64,000 nucleotides of DNA from Pseudomonas sp. Marseille-Q3773 (GCF_916618955.1 NZ_OU745390.1:868001-932000); one strand, 5' to 3'; counted from the stretch's first letter, positions 1 through 8,900 are shown. A program made the numbers and translations. Notes: generated by a model from the letters alone, not told the origin.

Positions 1-248
1 TCGGGCTGGCGGGCCAGGTGCAGGCGCAGGTCGAAGTCAGCGCTGACCAGCTCGGCAAAGCTGCAACCGATGATTTCCCTGGCAGGTATGCCCAACCACT
101 GCTGGACATTTTCACTGGCCTGGAGCACGCGCAGATCGGCTTCGTCCAGCACCAGCAGGAACCCGTGGGGCTGGATGCTGCCAGGTAGCCGGATCGGCTC
201 CTGGGCACAGCGTTCAAGGGCCTGGGTGAGCGTGCTGTCTGCAGTCAT
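1..248 (-). CDS. bphP: Bacteriophytochrome histidine kinase, N-terminal fragment
   Basis: Only the first 82 codons lie in the window; the gene continues beyond base 1. The protein begins MTADSTLTQALERC and goes on through EPIRLPGSIQPHG and an LLVLDEADLRVLQAS segment. This is the PAS_2 start of a bacteriophytochrome, in which an early Cys (here Cys14) carries biliverdin and the PGSIQPHG stretch is diagnostic. A good ribosome site (ACAGGAG) sits 11 bases before the ATG. In this family the product senses red/far-red light through PAS-GAF-PHY domains and signals through a histidine kinase. Those later domains are outside the window, so the kinase part is assumed. It diverges from the Csu fimbria operon. 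Confidence 0.85.
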   Translation of the reverse strand, partial: MTADSTLTQALERCAQEPIRLPGSIQPHGFLLVLDEADLRVLQASENVQQWLGIPAREIIGCSFAELVSADFDLRLHLARQP

Positions 249-419
249 CGATGAAACGCTCCTGTCATGTCTGTCCATGCGTGCCGTATATGCCTGGTGC
301 AGGATAAGAGTGCTTCACCCTAACAGATTATCGCCACCAGTGCCGGCCTTGAGCATTGGAGGCCTGAAGCGGCGCTGGGTTCTGCGCCAGGCCGGCTGTT
401 TTTGTCGTGGGCTTATCGC

Positions 420-436
420 TTTGTGGCTAACACAAA
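420..436. promoter_or_regulatory. Dyad in the bphP-csu divergent promoter
   Basis: The sequence TTTGTG-GCTAA-CACAAA is a perfect 6+6 inverted repeat with a 5-base spacer, followed by an A-run. It lies about 70 bases before the first Csu gene, inside the roughly 260-base space between two divergent genes. It could be an operator, loosely CRP/Vfr-like, or chance. No other structure stands out in this space. Confidence 0.3.
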
Positions 437-506
437 AAAAGTGGCTGTATGCCACCTCCATGATGTCAACCCGCTGCTACGCTCAGGTCTGCACACATCG
501 ACAAGG

Positions 507-1043
507 ATGATCAAGGTGACGGAGCGCTTCCTGCCCGTGCTGTTGGGCCTGATGGTGAGCACCAGCGCCACGGCGACGGACTTCCTGGTGGAGGTACGCG
601 TGCTGGTGCAGCGCGGCTGCATGCTGGTCGGCCAACCGCGCGACGCCGGCGCCCAGGCGCTGGGGCTTGTCGACCTGGGCGCGGCAGCCCGCCTCGATGG
701 CCCTGGTGCGCCGCTCAGCGGTGTTTTGCTGAGCCAGCGTCCGCCACGCCTGGAATGCAATCCGCAAACCCCGTATCAGGTGCGCGTCGACGGTGGCCAG
801 CATGGCGGTACCGGCGAGCTGCGTTTCCTGGCCAGCGACGATGCCAAGGCGCGGCCCATCCCCTACCGGCTGTACCGCGATGCTGCCTGGCGCGAACCAT
901 TGGCAGTGAATGTGGCGCATTCGGCGCGGGTGCCGGACAGCGGCTCGGTCGAGCTGCCGCTGTACGCACGTATCGACAAGCTGGCCTGGGTACCGCAGGC
1001 AGGCAGGTATGCCGACCTGCTCAAGATCACGCTTACCTGGTAG
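507..1043 (+). CDS. Csu-type fimbrial minor subunit (spore coat U domain)
   Basis: A 178-residue exported protein with a hydrophobic signal segment (LPVLLGLMVSTSATA). It is followed by one spore-coat-U (SCPU) domain: a Cys in the first strand (QRGCMLVG), the middle Cys (RLECNPQTP), the RVDGGQHG turn, the PIPYRLYRD strand and the terminal LLKITLTW donor-type strand. SCPU proteins are the pilins of archaic sigma-class chaperone-usher fimbriae, used in surface attachment and biofilm formation. It is the first gene of a seven-gene run on one strand. The start is uncertain: ATG at 507 has AAGGA only one base away, while an in-frame GTG at 516 has the same AAGGA at ideal spacing. An earlier in-frame start at 402 would add residues without signal-peptide character. 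Confidence 0.8.
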   Translation: MIKVTERFLPVLLGLMVSTSATATDFLVEVRVLVQRGCMLVGQPRDAGAQALGLVDLGAAARLDGPGAPLSGVLLSQRPPRLECNPQTPYQVRVDGGQHGGTGELRFLASDDAKARPIPYRLYRDAAWREPLAVNVAHSARVPDSGSVELPLYARIDKLAWVPQAGRYADLLKITLTW

Positions 1044-1073
1044 GGATGCCGCCATGCACGGGAGCTCGACGCC

Positions 1074-1610
1074 ATGAACCGAACCTCGATCCTGCTGCTC
1101 ACCCTGGGCCCGTTGCTGGTCACCAGCGGTGCGGCGCATGGCACCAGCACCGGCTTCATCCAGGCGCGTCTGGTGATCAGCGCAGCCTGCCAGGTGAGCA
1201 GCAATGGCACGCAAGCGACCGTGGTGGGCAACCCCGGCGTGCTGGATTTCGGCGCGCGAGGCCTTGGCTGGGACCAGCCGCTGCGCAGCCAGGTCGAGGA
1301 CCTGAGCGGCCAGGGCAGCCTGCAGATCAGCTGCACCCCTGAGGTCCGGGCGTTCAACGTGCGCATCAACGGCGGCCTGAATGGCAGCGATGGCATACGG
1401 CGGCTGAGCAACGGCCGCGAACTGATTCCCTACCAACTGGCGATCGACCCGGGCGGCAACAGCCGCTACGGCATAGGCCAGGCGCGTGCCTTCACCATCA
1501 GCGGCACCCGCCAGGTGCCGATCCCCATTTACGGTGTGGTGGTCGCGCAACCGCGTGCCCTGCCGGCCGGGCTGTACCGTGACACCCTGAGAGTGACCCT
1601 GGACTGGTAA
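1074..1610 (+). CDS. Csu-type fimbrial minor subunit (spore coat U domain)
   Basis: A 178-residue protein with a signal peptide (MNRTSILLLTLGPLLVTSGAAHG) and a single SCPU domain. Features are AACQVSSNG with the first Cys, LDFGARGLG, LQISCTPEV with the second Cys, RINGGLNGSDG, LIPYQLAIDPGG and the closing strand TLRVTLDW. It starts 30 bases after the preceding pilin gene with GGGAG eight bases before the ATG, so it is in the same operon. It most resembles minor pilins of the CsuA/CsuB class. Its exact position in the fibre cannot be told from sequence. Confidence 0.82.
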   Translation: MNRTSILLLTLGPLLVTSGAAHGTSTGFIQARLVISAACQVSSNGTQATVVGNPGVLDFGARGLGWDQPLRSQVEDLSGQGSLQISCTPEVRAFNVRINGGLNGSDGIRRLSNGRELIPYQLAIDPGGNSRYGIGQARAFTISGTRQVPIPIYGVVVAQPRALPAGLYRDTLRVTLDW

Positions 1611-1629
1611 CAACGCTTAGGAGACGCCG

Positions 1630-2160
1630 ATGCGATCGAACCTTTCATGCTGCATCCTTGCCAGTCTGGGCCTGGCGCTGGCCTTCCAGGCCCATGCCGC
1701 CACGACCGGGAACATCACCTCGACGCTGACCCTGACCGCGGCATGCCAGGTCAATGGCAGCTCGGGCACCTCGGGGATCAACTTCGGTAGCTTGAACTTC
1801 GGCACGCAGGATGCCCTGTTCACCACGGCCGCTGCCCAGGTATTGGGCGGTGGCGGGGGGGCGATGAGCGTGCTGTGTTCGGCCGGCACGATACCGGTGA
1901 TCCGCGTGCGGGCTGGCCTCAACGACGGCCAGTCGACCGGGGGCACGCGTGCGCTGGCCGATGGCGCCGGCAATTACGTGCCGTACGACTTCTACACCGA
2001 TGCCGGGCACACGCAGCTGTTGGCCATCGACGGCACCATCACCTTGCCAACCAGCTCCGGCGTGGCCCAGACCGTCAACCTGTACGGCCAGGCACGTGGC
2101 AAGGCGGGCCTGCCGGCAGGGGTGTACACCGACACGGTGTCTGTCGAGCTGTCGTTCTGA
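1630..2160 (+). CDS. Csu-type fimbrial major subunit-like protein (CsuA/B class)
   Basis: A 176-residue exported SCPU protein. The signal peptide ends QAHA-ATTG. The mature start runs into ITSTLTLTAACQVNGSS and INFGSLNFGTQDALF, the most canonical SCPU sequence of the four small pilins here. The second Cys is in SVLCSAGTIP, followed by VRAGLNDGQS, YVPYDFYTDAG and the closing strand TVSVELSF. Low charge and high Thr/Ala/Gly content suit a polymerising subunit, so this is the best candidate for the CsuA/B-like shaft pilin. That assignment is inferred. It lies 19 bases after the previous pilin and 3 bases before the next one. Confidence 0.83.
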   Translation: MRSNLSCCILASLGLALAFQAHAATTGNITSTLTLTAACQVNGSSGTSGINFGSLNFGTQDALFTTAAAQVLGGGGGAMSVLCSAGTIPVIRVRAGLNDGQSTGGTRALADGAGNYVPYDFYTDAGHTQLLAIDGTITLPTSSGVAQTVNLYGQARGKAGLPAGVYTDTVSVELSF

Positions 2161-2163
2161 GCC

Positions 2164-2667
2164 ATGCGCAGTTGGCTGGCGGGTGGGCTGCCCTGCCTTG
2201 GCGTGCTGCTGGCCGCGCCGCTGGATGCGGCAACCACCAGCAGCTTTGCGGTGACCGCGCAGATCGTCGCCGGGTGCCTGGTGGTGGGAGGTGTCAGCAA
2301 CTACGGAACGCTTGACTATGGCTCGCAGTCGGCGCTGGCCAGCGGGGCTCTCGGCACCTCGCTGGGCGGCTCTGCGGTGACCTTCCAGTGCACCCCGGGG
2401 GTGGCCTTGAACATGAGCGTGGACGGCGGGCAGAACAGTGCCGGCGGCACGCGCAACCTCAAGCGCAGCGGTGGCAACCAGGTGCTGGCATACCAGCTGT
2501 ACCAGGATGCTGCCTACAGCCAGAACCTGGGCATCGGCCAGAGCGTGGCTGTGAGCTACAGCGACCCGACGGCGATCAGGCTGCCGGTGTACGGGCGGGT
2601 CCAGCTGACCGGTACGTTGCCGGCCGGGACCTACACCGACGTGGTGCAAGTGACGGTGAGCTGGTGA
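2164..2667 (+). CDS. Csu-type fimbrial subunit (spore coat U domain)
   Basis: A 167-residue SCPU pilin with a signal segment (LPCLGVLLAAPLDAATT). It has the paired Cys positions (VAGCLVVGGV and TFQCTPGVAL), the NYGTLDYGSQSAL strand, VDGGQNSAGGTR, LAYQLYQDA and the C-terminal strand VVQVTVSW. It starts 3 bases after the stop of the preceding pilin gene, so translational coupling is likely. Two of the four small subunits may be adaptors between shaft and tip, as CsuA and CsuB are in Acinetobacter. Confidence 0.83.
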   Translation: MRSWLAGGLPCLGVLLAAPLDAATTSSFAVTAQIVAGCLVVGGVSNYGTLDYGSQSALASGALGTSLGGSAVTFQCTPGVALNMSVDGGQNSAGGTRNLKRSGGNQVLAYQLYQDAAYSQNLGIGQSVAVSYSDPTAIRLPVYGRVQLTGTLPAGTYTDVVQVTVSW

Positions 2668-2703
2668 ACATAGCGACATCAAACCAGTATCAAGGAGAGA
2701 TTC

Positions 2704-3480
2704 ATGGGGGCAGGCGCGAAGTGGGCGCGTGGGTGGATAGCAGCGTTGTGGCTGGCGAGCCTGCCGGCAGGGGCGGCCACCTCGGTGTTGATCTGGCCGA
2801 TCGATCCGGTCCTGGAAGCTGACCAGAAAGCCGGCGCGTTGTGGCTGGAGAACCGCGGCACCACGGCGGCCAACCTTCAGGTGCGGGTGTTTGCCTGGCG
2901 CCAGAATGGCTACCAGGAGCAGTTCCAGGCGCAGCGCGAGATCATCGGCAGCCCGCCAGTGGCCAGCATCGCGCCCGGGCAGAGGCAACTGATCCGCCTG
3001 ACCCGCACCGCGCCCTCGCCAGTCGGCCAGGAGCAGGCCTACCGCATCATCATCGACGAAATCCCGCCGGCCATTCCGGTGGACAAGGCCGAGCCTGGCA
3101 CCACGGCGGCAATCCGCCTGCAGATGCGTTATTCGGTACCGTTGTTCGTCTACGGCGAAGGCCTGTGGGGCAGGGCCGACCCTGAGGGCAAACGCACTGC
3201 CGAGGGCATGGGCAAGCCGCAACTCAGCTGGCGTGCGGTAACCGTGCAGGGCAAGCCCTATGTGGAACTGCGCAATACCGGCCCGGTGCACGCACGCCTG
3301 ACCGATGTGGTGCTGCAGCAGGGTAGCCAGAGCAAGGCACTGGCCGAGGGCCTGCTCGGCTACGTATTGCCGGGGGCCAGCATGCGCTGGCCGGCGCCGC
3401 TGGCTGCGCATGCTGGCAGCGTGTTGAAAGGGCGGGTGAACGGCCAGGGCAGCGCCGACGCCATCCGCCAGGGCCAATGA
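2704..3480 (+). CDS. csuC: Periplasmic fimbrial chaperone, CsuC-like
   Basis: A 258-residue PapD-like chaperone with a signal peptide (WIAALWLASLPAGAA) and an immunoglobulin-like N-terminal domain. The chaperone hallmarks are present: SVLIWPIDPVLEADQ at the start, ALWLENRG, the FAWRQNGYQEQF strand, PPVASIAPGQRQLIRLTR leading to the G1 donor strand, and EQAYRIIIDEIP. It would bind unfolded SCPU subunits in the periplasm and hand them to the usher by donor-strand exchange. It has AAGGAGAG six bases before the ATG. It sits between the pilin genes and the usher, the usual Csu order. Confidence 0.9.
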   Translation: MGAGAKWARGWIAALWLASLPAGAATSVLIWPIDPVLEADQKAGALWLENRGTTAANLQVRVFAWRQNGYQEQFQAQREIIGSPPVASIAPGQRQLIRLTRTAPSPVGQEQAYRIIIDEIPPAIPVDKAEPGTTAAIRLQMRYSVPLFVYGEGLWGRADPEGKRTAEGMGKPQLSWRAVTVQGKPYVELRNTGPVHARLTDVVLQQGSQSKALAEGLLGYVLPGASMRWPAPLAAHAGSVLKGRVNGQGSADAIRQGQ

Positions 3481-3540
3481 GCCAGCGCCTGAATGCCGCT
3501 TGTGGGCCAGGGGGGACCCGGCAATGGCAGGAATCCGTGT

Positions 3541-5883
3541 GTGAGGTGGCTGACGAGGGTGCCCCGCTGGTGCCTGCGGCTGGCCATGGTCGGCTCCGGC
3601 CTGGTGCTGGCCGACGAGCTGCCGCCGCCGCCCACGGAAGTCTCCGCCATCGCCGACGCCACGCTGTACCTCGAGCTGCTGGTGAACCAGATGCCCAAGG
3701 CTGAACTGGTGGCGGTGCAGCAGCGCGCCGGGCGACTGTATCTGAACAGCGAGGTGTTGCGCGCGGCCGGTGTCTCGCTGCCAGGAGACCCCCAAGGTGA
3801 ACTGGCCCTGGAGAGCATCGCGGGGCTGCACGCCGACTACGACAGCCAGAACCAGCGGTTGCAGCTACAGGTACCGCCCGCCTGGCTGCCCGACCAGCAG
3901 GTGGGCGAGCGTAACCTGTACCCAGCAACCGAGGCGCGCAGCAGCTTCGGCGCCTTGTTCAACTACGACCTGTATCTCAACGACAGCGATGATGCTGGCA
4001 GCTACCTGGCGGCCTGGAATGAGCTGCGCCTGTTCGACAGCTGGGGCACGTTCTCCAGCACCGGGCAGTGGCGCCAGTCGTTCAACGGTGCGCCGGGCGG
4101 CGAGACGCACCAGCGCTTCCTGCGTTACGACACCAGCTGGCGCTTCACCGACGAGCAGCGCCTGCTGACCTACGAAGCCGGTGACCTGGTGACCGGCGCC
4201 TTGCCCTGGAGCAGTTCGGTGCGGGTGGGCGGCTTGCGCTTGTCTCGCGACTTCGCGGCACGGCCCGACCTGGTCACCTATCCGCTGCCGGCGTTCGCTG
4301 GCGAAGCCGCGGTACCGACCTCGCTCGACCTGTTCATCAATGGCTACAAGGCCAGCACCAGCGAGCTGCAGCCTGGCCCCTACACCTTGACCAACGTGCC
4401 GTTCATCAATGGTGCCGGGGAGGCCGTAGTGGTCACCACCGATGCGCTTGGCCGGCAGGTGTCGACCACCTTGCCGTTCTATGTCACCAGCAGCCTGCTG
4501 CAAAAAGGCCTGGTGGATTATTCGATGTCTGCCGGCAGCCTGCGTCGGGATTACGGCGTGCGCGATTTCGCCTACGGGCCCGGGGTTGCCTCGGCCAGCC
4601 TGCGCTATGGAGTGAGCGACAGCTTCACCCTGGAAAGCCATGCCGAGACCGCCGAATCGCTGATGCTGGGCGGGCTGGGCGGCAACATGCGCCTGGGCAA
4701 CCTGGGGGTACTCAACGCGGCCCTGGCGCAGAGCCAGTTCGAGGGTGACAACGGTCATCAGGTCGCCCTTGGCTACCAGTACAACAGCCAGCGCATCGGC
4801 TTCAGCTACCAACGCCTGCAACGTTACGGCAACTACGCCGACCTTACCCGTGTCGACAGCCAGGACCTGCAACTGAGCCAGCGCAGCGAACAGGTCACGT
4901 TCAGCCTCAACCTGAACCAGTACGGCAACATCGGCGCCGGCTACTTCGACGTGCGGGCTGGCGACGGCACCCGTACCCGGCTGCTCAACCTCAGCTACAG
5001 CAAGCCACTGTGGGGCAGCAGCAGCCTGTACCTGTCGGCCAACCGTGAACTGGCGGACAGCCAGTGGGCGGTGCAGGCGCAGTTGGTCATACCGTTCGAC
5101 CTGCACGGCACCCTGGCCTTGGCCGTGGAGCGCAGCCAGCAGGGTGAGCGCCTGCAGCGCGTGAACTACAGCCGCGCGGTGCCCGTCGGTGGCGGTGTCG
5201 GTTACAACCTGGGCTATGCCGCCGGTAGCGAGCGCGATGCCTACCGCCAGGCAGATGTCACTTGGCGCTTGCAGTCGGTGCAGTTGCAGGCAGGTGTGTA
5301 TGGCAGCACGGGCGAGATGACCCGTTGGGCCGATGCCAGCGGATCGCTGGTGTGGATGGATGCGGGGCTGTTCGCCGCCAACCGCATCGACGATGCCTTC
5401 GTGCTGGTCAGCACCGATGGTCACGCCGATGTGCCGGTGCGCTATGAAAACCAGGAAGTCGGCCGCACCGATGCCGGGGGCCATCTGCTGGTGCCGTACA
5501 GCAGTGGTTACTACCGCGGCAAGTACGAAATCGACCCGATGGATTTGCCGCCGGATATCCTGGCCACGGAAGTGGAGCAGCGCGTGGCGGTGCGCCGTGG
5601 CAGCGGCTATCTGCTGGAGTTCCCGCTGCGGCGCGTGCTGGCGGCCAGCGTCGAACTGGTGGACGCCAACCGGCAGGTGCTCACGCTGGGCAGCCGCGTC
5701 ACCCATGTCGAAACTGGCAGCCAGGCCGTCGTCGGATGGGATGGCCTGGTGTACCTGGAAAACCTGGCGCCGCACAACAGCCTGCAGGTTGAATTGGCCG
5801 GCGGCGGGCAGTGTCGGGTGGCATTCGACCTGCCTGAAGCGCAAGGCTCGATCCCCCTGATCGGCCCGTTGGAATGCAAGTGA
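3541..5883 (+). CDS. csuD: Outer membrane fimbrial usher, CsuD-like
   Basis: A protein of about 780 residues with the usher layout: N-terminal domain (ATLYLELLVNQ), a 24-strand beta-barrel with plug, and C-terminal domains ending GPLECK. Typical usher segments include RYDTSWRFTDEQRLLTYEAGD, LFINGYKASTSELQPGPYTL and PFINGAGEAVVVTTDALGR. It forms the outer membrane pore through which pilins are assembled. I chose the GTG at 3541 because AGGA lies eight bases upstream and it opens a clean signal peptide (WLTRVPRWCLRLAMVGSGLV then LA). An upstream in-frame ATG at 3493 would add 16 unlikely residues. The last bases overlap the tip adhesin start. Confidence 0.9.
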   Translation: MRWLTRVPRWCLRLAMVGSGLVLADELPPPPTEVSAIADATLYLELLVNQMPKAELVAVQQRAGRLYLNSEVLRAAGVSLPGDPQGELALESIAGLHADYDSQNQRLQLQVPPAWLPDQQVGERNLYPATEARSSFGALFNYDLYLNDSDDAGSYLAAWNELRLFDSWGTFSSTGQWRQSFNGAPGGETHQRFLRYDTSWRFTDEQRLLTYEAGDLVTGALPWSSSVRVGGLRLSRDFAARPDLVTYPLPAFAGEAAVPTSLDLFINGYKASTSELQPGPYTLTNVPFINGAGEAVVVTTDALGRQVSTTLPFYVTSSLLQKGLVDYSMSAGSLRRDYGVRDFAYGPGVASASLRYGVSDSFTLESHAETAESLMLGGLGGNMRLGNLGVLNAALAQSQFEGDNGHQVALGYQYNSQRIGFSYQRLQRYGNYADLTRVDSQDLQLSQRSEQVTFSLNLNQYGNIGAGYFDVRAGDGTRTRLLNLSYSKPLWGSSSLYLSANRELADSQWAVQAQLVIPFDLHGTLALAVERSQQGERLQRVNYSRAVPVGGGVGYNLGYAAGSERDAYRQADVTWRLQSVQLQAGVYGSTGEMTRWADASGSLVWMDAGLFAANRIDDAFVLVSTDGHADVPVRYENQEVGRTDAGGHLLVPYSSGYYRGKYEIDPMDLPPDILATEVEQRVAVRRGSGYLLEFPLRRVLAASVELVDANRQVLTLGSRVTHVETGSQAVVGWDGLVYLENLAPHNSLQVELAGGGQCRVAFDLPEAQGSIPLIGPLECK

Positions 5884-6848
5884 TGGGCTGCTGGCGCGGA
5901 TTGCTGGCCTGCGCCTTGAGCTTGGGGGCGGGTACGGCCTGGGCCAAGTGTACTTCGGTGGTGACCGCGCCAGCGGCATTCGGCTCGCTGAACTCGACTC
6001 AGGTACGCAGCACGGTGCAGATGGCCTCCAGTACCAATTCGGGCCTGCAGTGCAGCGGTTCGGTGCTCAGCGTGCTCAGTAGCACTGACTCGTTCAAGAT
6101 CAAGATTACTGCCACCACCAGCGGCCTGGTGGGACCGACCGGGGATGTCATCCCCTACACGCTGTATGCCGACGCCACCACCAGCTATCCGATCACCCGT
6201 GGCAGCGCCTTCGAATACCGCTCCACCGGCATCCTCGATCTGCTGGGCCTGCTCAACGGTACCCCCAAGAACGTGCCGCTCTACATGCGCACGCAGGTAG
6301 GCAGCAACGTTGCCGCAGGGGCCTACCAGGAAACCCTCAACGTCGAATGGGCCTGGGATTATTGCGAGGGGATCGGGCTTGGCGGGCTTTGCATAGGCCG
6401 GGACACTGGCAGCGGCAGCAAGACCCTGACGGTGAGCCTGACAGTGACCAATGACTGTCAGATCACCACGCCTGACATCAGTTTCGCCAGTGCACCGGTG
6501 GTGGCCGGGTTCGGTACGGTGAGCCAGAACCTCAGTGTGTCGTGCACCAAGGGCAGTAATTACACCGTTGGCCTGGACGATGGCAAGAACGCGGCCGGCG
6601 GGCGGCGGCGCATGAAGTCGGCGGCGAACAACTACCTCGCCTACGATATCTTCAAGAGCGCCGGGGCGCAGCGCTGGGGCTCGGTAGGGGCCGCGCGGCG
6701 GACCAGCGCCGATGCCGATGTGAACCCCGGAGCGGGTACCGGGACCGGTAGCCAGGTGTTCAACTACAACGCCAGGGTCTACACCGACCAGGCCACACCG
6801 CCGGCCGGCAGCTACGCCGACAGTGTGATCCTGGATGTGCAGTTCTGA
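5883..6848 (+). CDS. csuE: Fimbrial tip adhesin, CsuE-like, two-domain spore coat U protein
   Basis: A 321-residue protein with a signal peptide (LLACALSLGAGTAWA-KC). It has two SCPU-like halves: residues about 22-180, and a second copy starting at TVTNDCQITTPDISF and ending DSVILDVQF. Tip adhesins of Csu pili have this two-domain form, an N-terminal substrate-binding domain and a C-terminal pilin domain. In Acinetobacter the N-terminal domain binds hydrophobic surfaces through exposed hydrophobic loops. The likely ATG overlaps the usher stop codon (TGATG). An earlier ATG at 5874 is possible. It is the last gene of the operon. Confidence 0.87.
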   Translation: MGCWRGLLACALSLGAGTAWAKCTSVVTAPAAFGSLNSTQVRSTVQMASSTNSGLQCSGSVLSVLSSTDSFKIKITATTSGLVGPTGDVIPYTLYADATTSYPITRGSAFEYRSTGILDLLGLLNGTPKNVPLYMRTQVGSNVAAGAYQETLNVEWAWDYCEGIGLGGLCIGRDTGSGSKTLTVSLTVTNDCQITTPDISFASAPVVAGFGTVSQNLSVSCTKGSNYTVGLDDGKNAAGGRRRMKSAANNYLAYDIFKSAGAQRWGSVGAARRTSADADVNPGAGTGTGSQVFNYNARVYTDQATPPAGSYADSVILDVQF

Positions 6849-6886
6849 ACACAGCTGCTCCGACAGCAACCGCGGTCAGGCAGGGC

Positions 6887-8035
6887 TCAACGCAAATCGT
6901 CCACCATCTGTGCCAAGGTCTCCAGCACTGCCCCGGCCAGCGCCTTCGAACGTGCCCCTGACCACCCGGTGACCGGGTCGGGCGCGTCGTCGTGGTCCTT
7001 GAACGGCATTTCCAGGGTCAGCGACAGGCAGTCATGGGCCATCCCCACGGCATTGCAGGCCAGTGTCGTGTTGGCCTGCCCCGGCTCGTCGCGGGTATAC
7101 CCATGCACGGTCTGGAAGTCACGGGTCAGGCTGCACAGGGTGCTGCGGAACTGCGCTTCCAGCTGCGCCAGCCGCGGCGTATAACCCGGGTTGCCTTCGC
7201 AGGCCGCAGTGAACACATGGGGAATCTCTTCGTCGCCATGCACGTCGATGAACGCATCCACCCCGTACTGTTTCATCTGCGCCTGGGCGAAGAACACCTC
7301 GGGGCTGAACTCGACACTGGCGTCCTGCCAGGCGCGGTTGAGGTCCTTGCCCTTGAAGTTGGTGCGCAGGTGGCCGAGGAAGGCACCGTCGGGGTTCATG
7401 TTGGGGATCAGGTACAGGTCGGCCTTGGCCAGCAATTGGCGGATCACCGCGTCGTCGGCCTGCAGGCGGTCGATCACCCCTTCCATGAACCATTCGGCCA
7501 TGTGTTCGCCCGGGTGCTGCTGGGCAATCAGCCACAGCTTGCGCTTGCCTGCGGCGCCATCACCGGCACGCAGCAGGGGAATGTCGCGGCCCTGGACGCT
7601 GCGGCCGCTGGCCAGCAACTCGACCCCTGGCAGTTGCCGGGCACGTTCGATCAGCTGGTTGTGGCGGGCGCGCGAGTAGGGCTCGAAGTAGGCGAACCAG
7701 ATCTGCGGCTGTTCGGCGGTTACCTCGAACGACAGCGCCGTGCCGTCGTACTGGCTGGGTACGCGGAACCAGCTTTGCTGGTCGTAGGAGGCCACGGCGT
7801 TGTAACCGCTCCAGGCATTCTTGTAGGACGAGCCGGAGGCGTTGTCGAGGCTGAAGCGGTGGACCTGGCCTGGCGTCAGCCCGCTGACCTTGAAGTGGAA
7901 CCACTGGTAGTGGCCGCTGTGGGTGTCGGGGCGAATGGCCAGGTGCACCCGGGCCGGGTTGCTGGCATCCAGTACCTGAATGTTGCCGGAGTCGAAATCG
8001 CAGTCGATCTGCAGGGGGGACAGCGTTGCGGTCAT
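6887..8035 (-). CDS. M14-family cytosolic metallocarboxypeptidase (PaCCP-like)
   Basis: A 382-residue protein without a signal peptide. The N-terminal ~120 residues form the beta-sandwich typical of cytosolic carboxypeptidases (YQWFHFKVSGL, SWFRVPSQYDG, WFAYFEPYSRARH). The peptidase part shows the M14 zinc ligands HPGE (His174, Glu177) and His266 in FIDVHGDEE, the NMNPDGAFLGHLRTN substrate-binding stretch and the catalytic Glu342 in LTLEMPFKD. It matches the Pseudomonas member of the group related to eukaryotic tubulin deglutamylases. The natural substrate is unknown. The start is fixed by AAGGAG eight bases before the ATG at 8035. It is probably a single-gene unit. Confidence 0.88.
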   Translation of the reverse strand: MTATLSPLQIDCDFDSGNIQVLDASNPARVHLAIRPDTHSGHYQWFHFKVSGLTPGQVHRFSLDNASGSSYKNAWSGYNAVASYDQQSWFRVPSQYDGTALSFEVTAEQPQIWFAYFEPYSRARHNQLIERARQLPGVELLASGRSVQGRDIPLLRAGDGAAGKRKLWLIAQQHPGEHMAEWFMEGVIDRLQADDAVIRQLLAKADLYLIPNMNPDGAFLGHLRTNFKGKDLNRAWQDASVEFSPEVFFAQAQMKQYGVDAFIDVHGDEEIPHVFTAACEGNPGYTPRLAQLEAQFRSTLCSLTRDFQTVHGYTRDEPGQANTTLACNAVGMAHDCLSLTLEMPFKDHDDAPDPVTGWSGARSKALAGAVLETLAQMVDDLR

Positions 8036-8126
8036 GTGCCGGGCTCCTTCTGGGCTTTGTTGTGGGCCTACTGTACACGCCATGGCCGGGTTGCTGCGTG
8101 AGATCATGCAATGTTTGTTTTGCAGG

Positions 8127-8900
8127 TCATTTGAAGAACTGGCTGGGCGTGGTGCCGAACTGGCGCTTGAACATGCTGGCGAAGGCGCTTGGGCTGTCAT
8201 ACCCCAGCGCCACCGCGACATCGATGATCCGCTCGCCCAGGGCGATCCGTTCCAGCGCCTGCATCAGCCGCGCCTGCTGGCGCCACTGGCCGAAGGTCAT
8301 GCCGGTTTCCCTGCGGAACAGGCGCTGAATGGTCTTTTCGTCCACCCCCAGTTGCAGGCCCCAGTCGGCCAGGGTGGCGTTATCGTCAGGGCGTTCGTGC
8401 AATGCCGCGCAGATCGCCCGCAGGCGCCTGTCGCCGGGCTGCACCAGCTTCAGCGGCAGGGTGGGCAGCACGCAGATCTCATCGAGGATCAGGCGCATCA
8501 CCCGCCCTTTGCGCGAGTCATCGGCAAACGGCGCGGCGAAACCCACCGAGGCCTTGATCAGTTCGCTGAGCAACGGCGAAATGCTGATCGCCTTGCTCCG
8601 CCCGGGCAGTTGAACGGCGGTGTCGGTGCGCACGAACACACTGCGCATCTTCACCTCGCCCACGCAGCGTATCGCGTGCACCTGGCCGCAGGGCATCCAC
8701 ACCCCGCGGCTGGGTGGCACGGTCCAGCGTTCATTGCCGGATTCGACGATCATCAGGCCTTTGATGGCATAGATCAGCTGATGCTTGGCATGGCTGTGCG
8801 GCTCGATGAACCAGTCGGTCGGGTAGTCGGTTGCGCGGCTACCCACTTCCCAGGTCCATTCATCGACCTCCACCAGCAATTCCTGCTGCGGTTTGAGCAT
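8127..8900 (-). CDS. AraC-family transcriptional regulator with cupin N-terminus
   Basis: 257 residues. The N-terminal half is a cupin-like sensor (HSHAKHQLIYAIKGLMIVE, WTVPPSRGVWMPCGQVH). The C-terminal ~100 residues hold two helix-turn-helix units (TLADWGLQLGVDEKTIQRLF and IIDVAVALGYDSPSAFASMF, ending FKRQFGTTPSQFF). This is the architecture of NimR/YeaM-like regulators, which usually control an adjacent exporter. It lies just downstream of an fsr-like MFS gene on the same strand (36-base gap), so it may be co-transcribed with or control that gene. The inducer is unknown. Confidence 0.85.
   Translation of the reverse strand: MLKPQQELLVEVDEWTWEVGSRATDYPTDWFIEPHSHAKHQLIYAIKGLMIVESGNERWTVPPSRGVWMPCGQVHAIRCVGEVKMRSVFVRTDTAVQLPGRSKAISISPLLSELIKASVGFAAPFADDSRKGRVMRLILDEICVLPTLPLKLVQPGDRRLRAICAALHERPDDNATLADWGLQLGVDEKTIQRLFRRETGMTFGQWRQQARLMQALERIALGERIIDVAVALGYDSPSAFASMFKRQFGTTPSQFFK

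Noticed and set aside
1645-3831. A 728-codon minus-strand frame across the Csu pilins and chaperone
   Set aside because: It covers several genes whose products are clearly recognisable on the plus strand.
3865-5979. A 704-codon minus-strand frame opposite the usher
   Set aside because: A shadow frame; the usher reading has all the expected domains.
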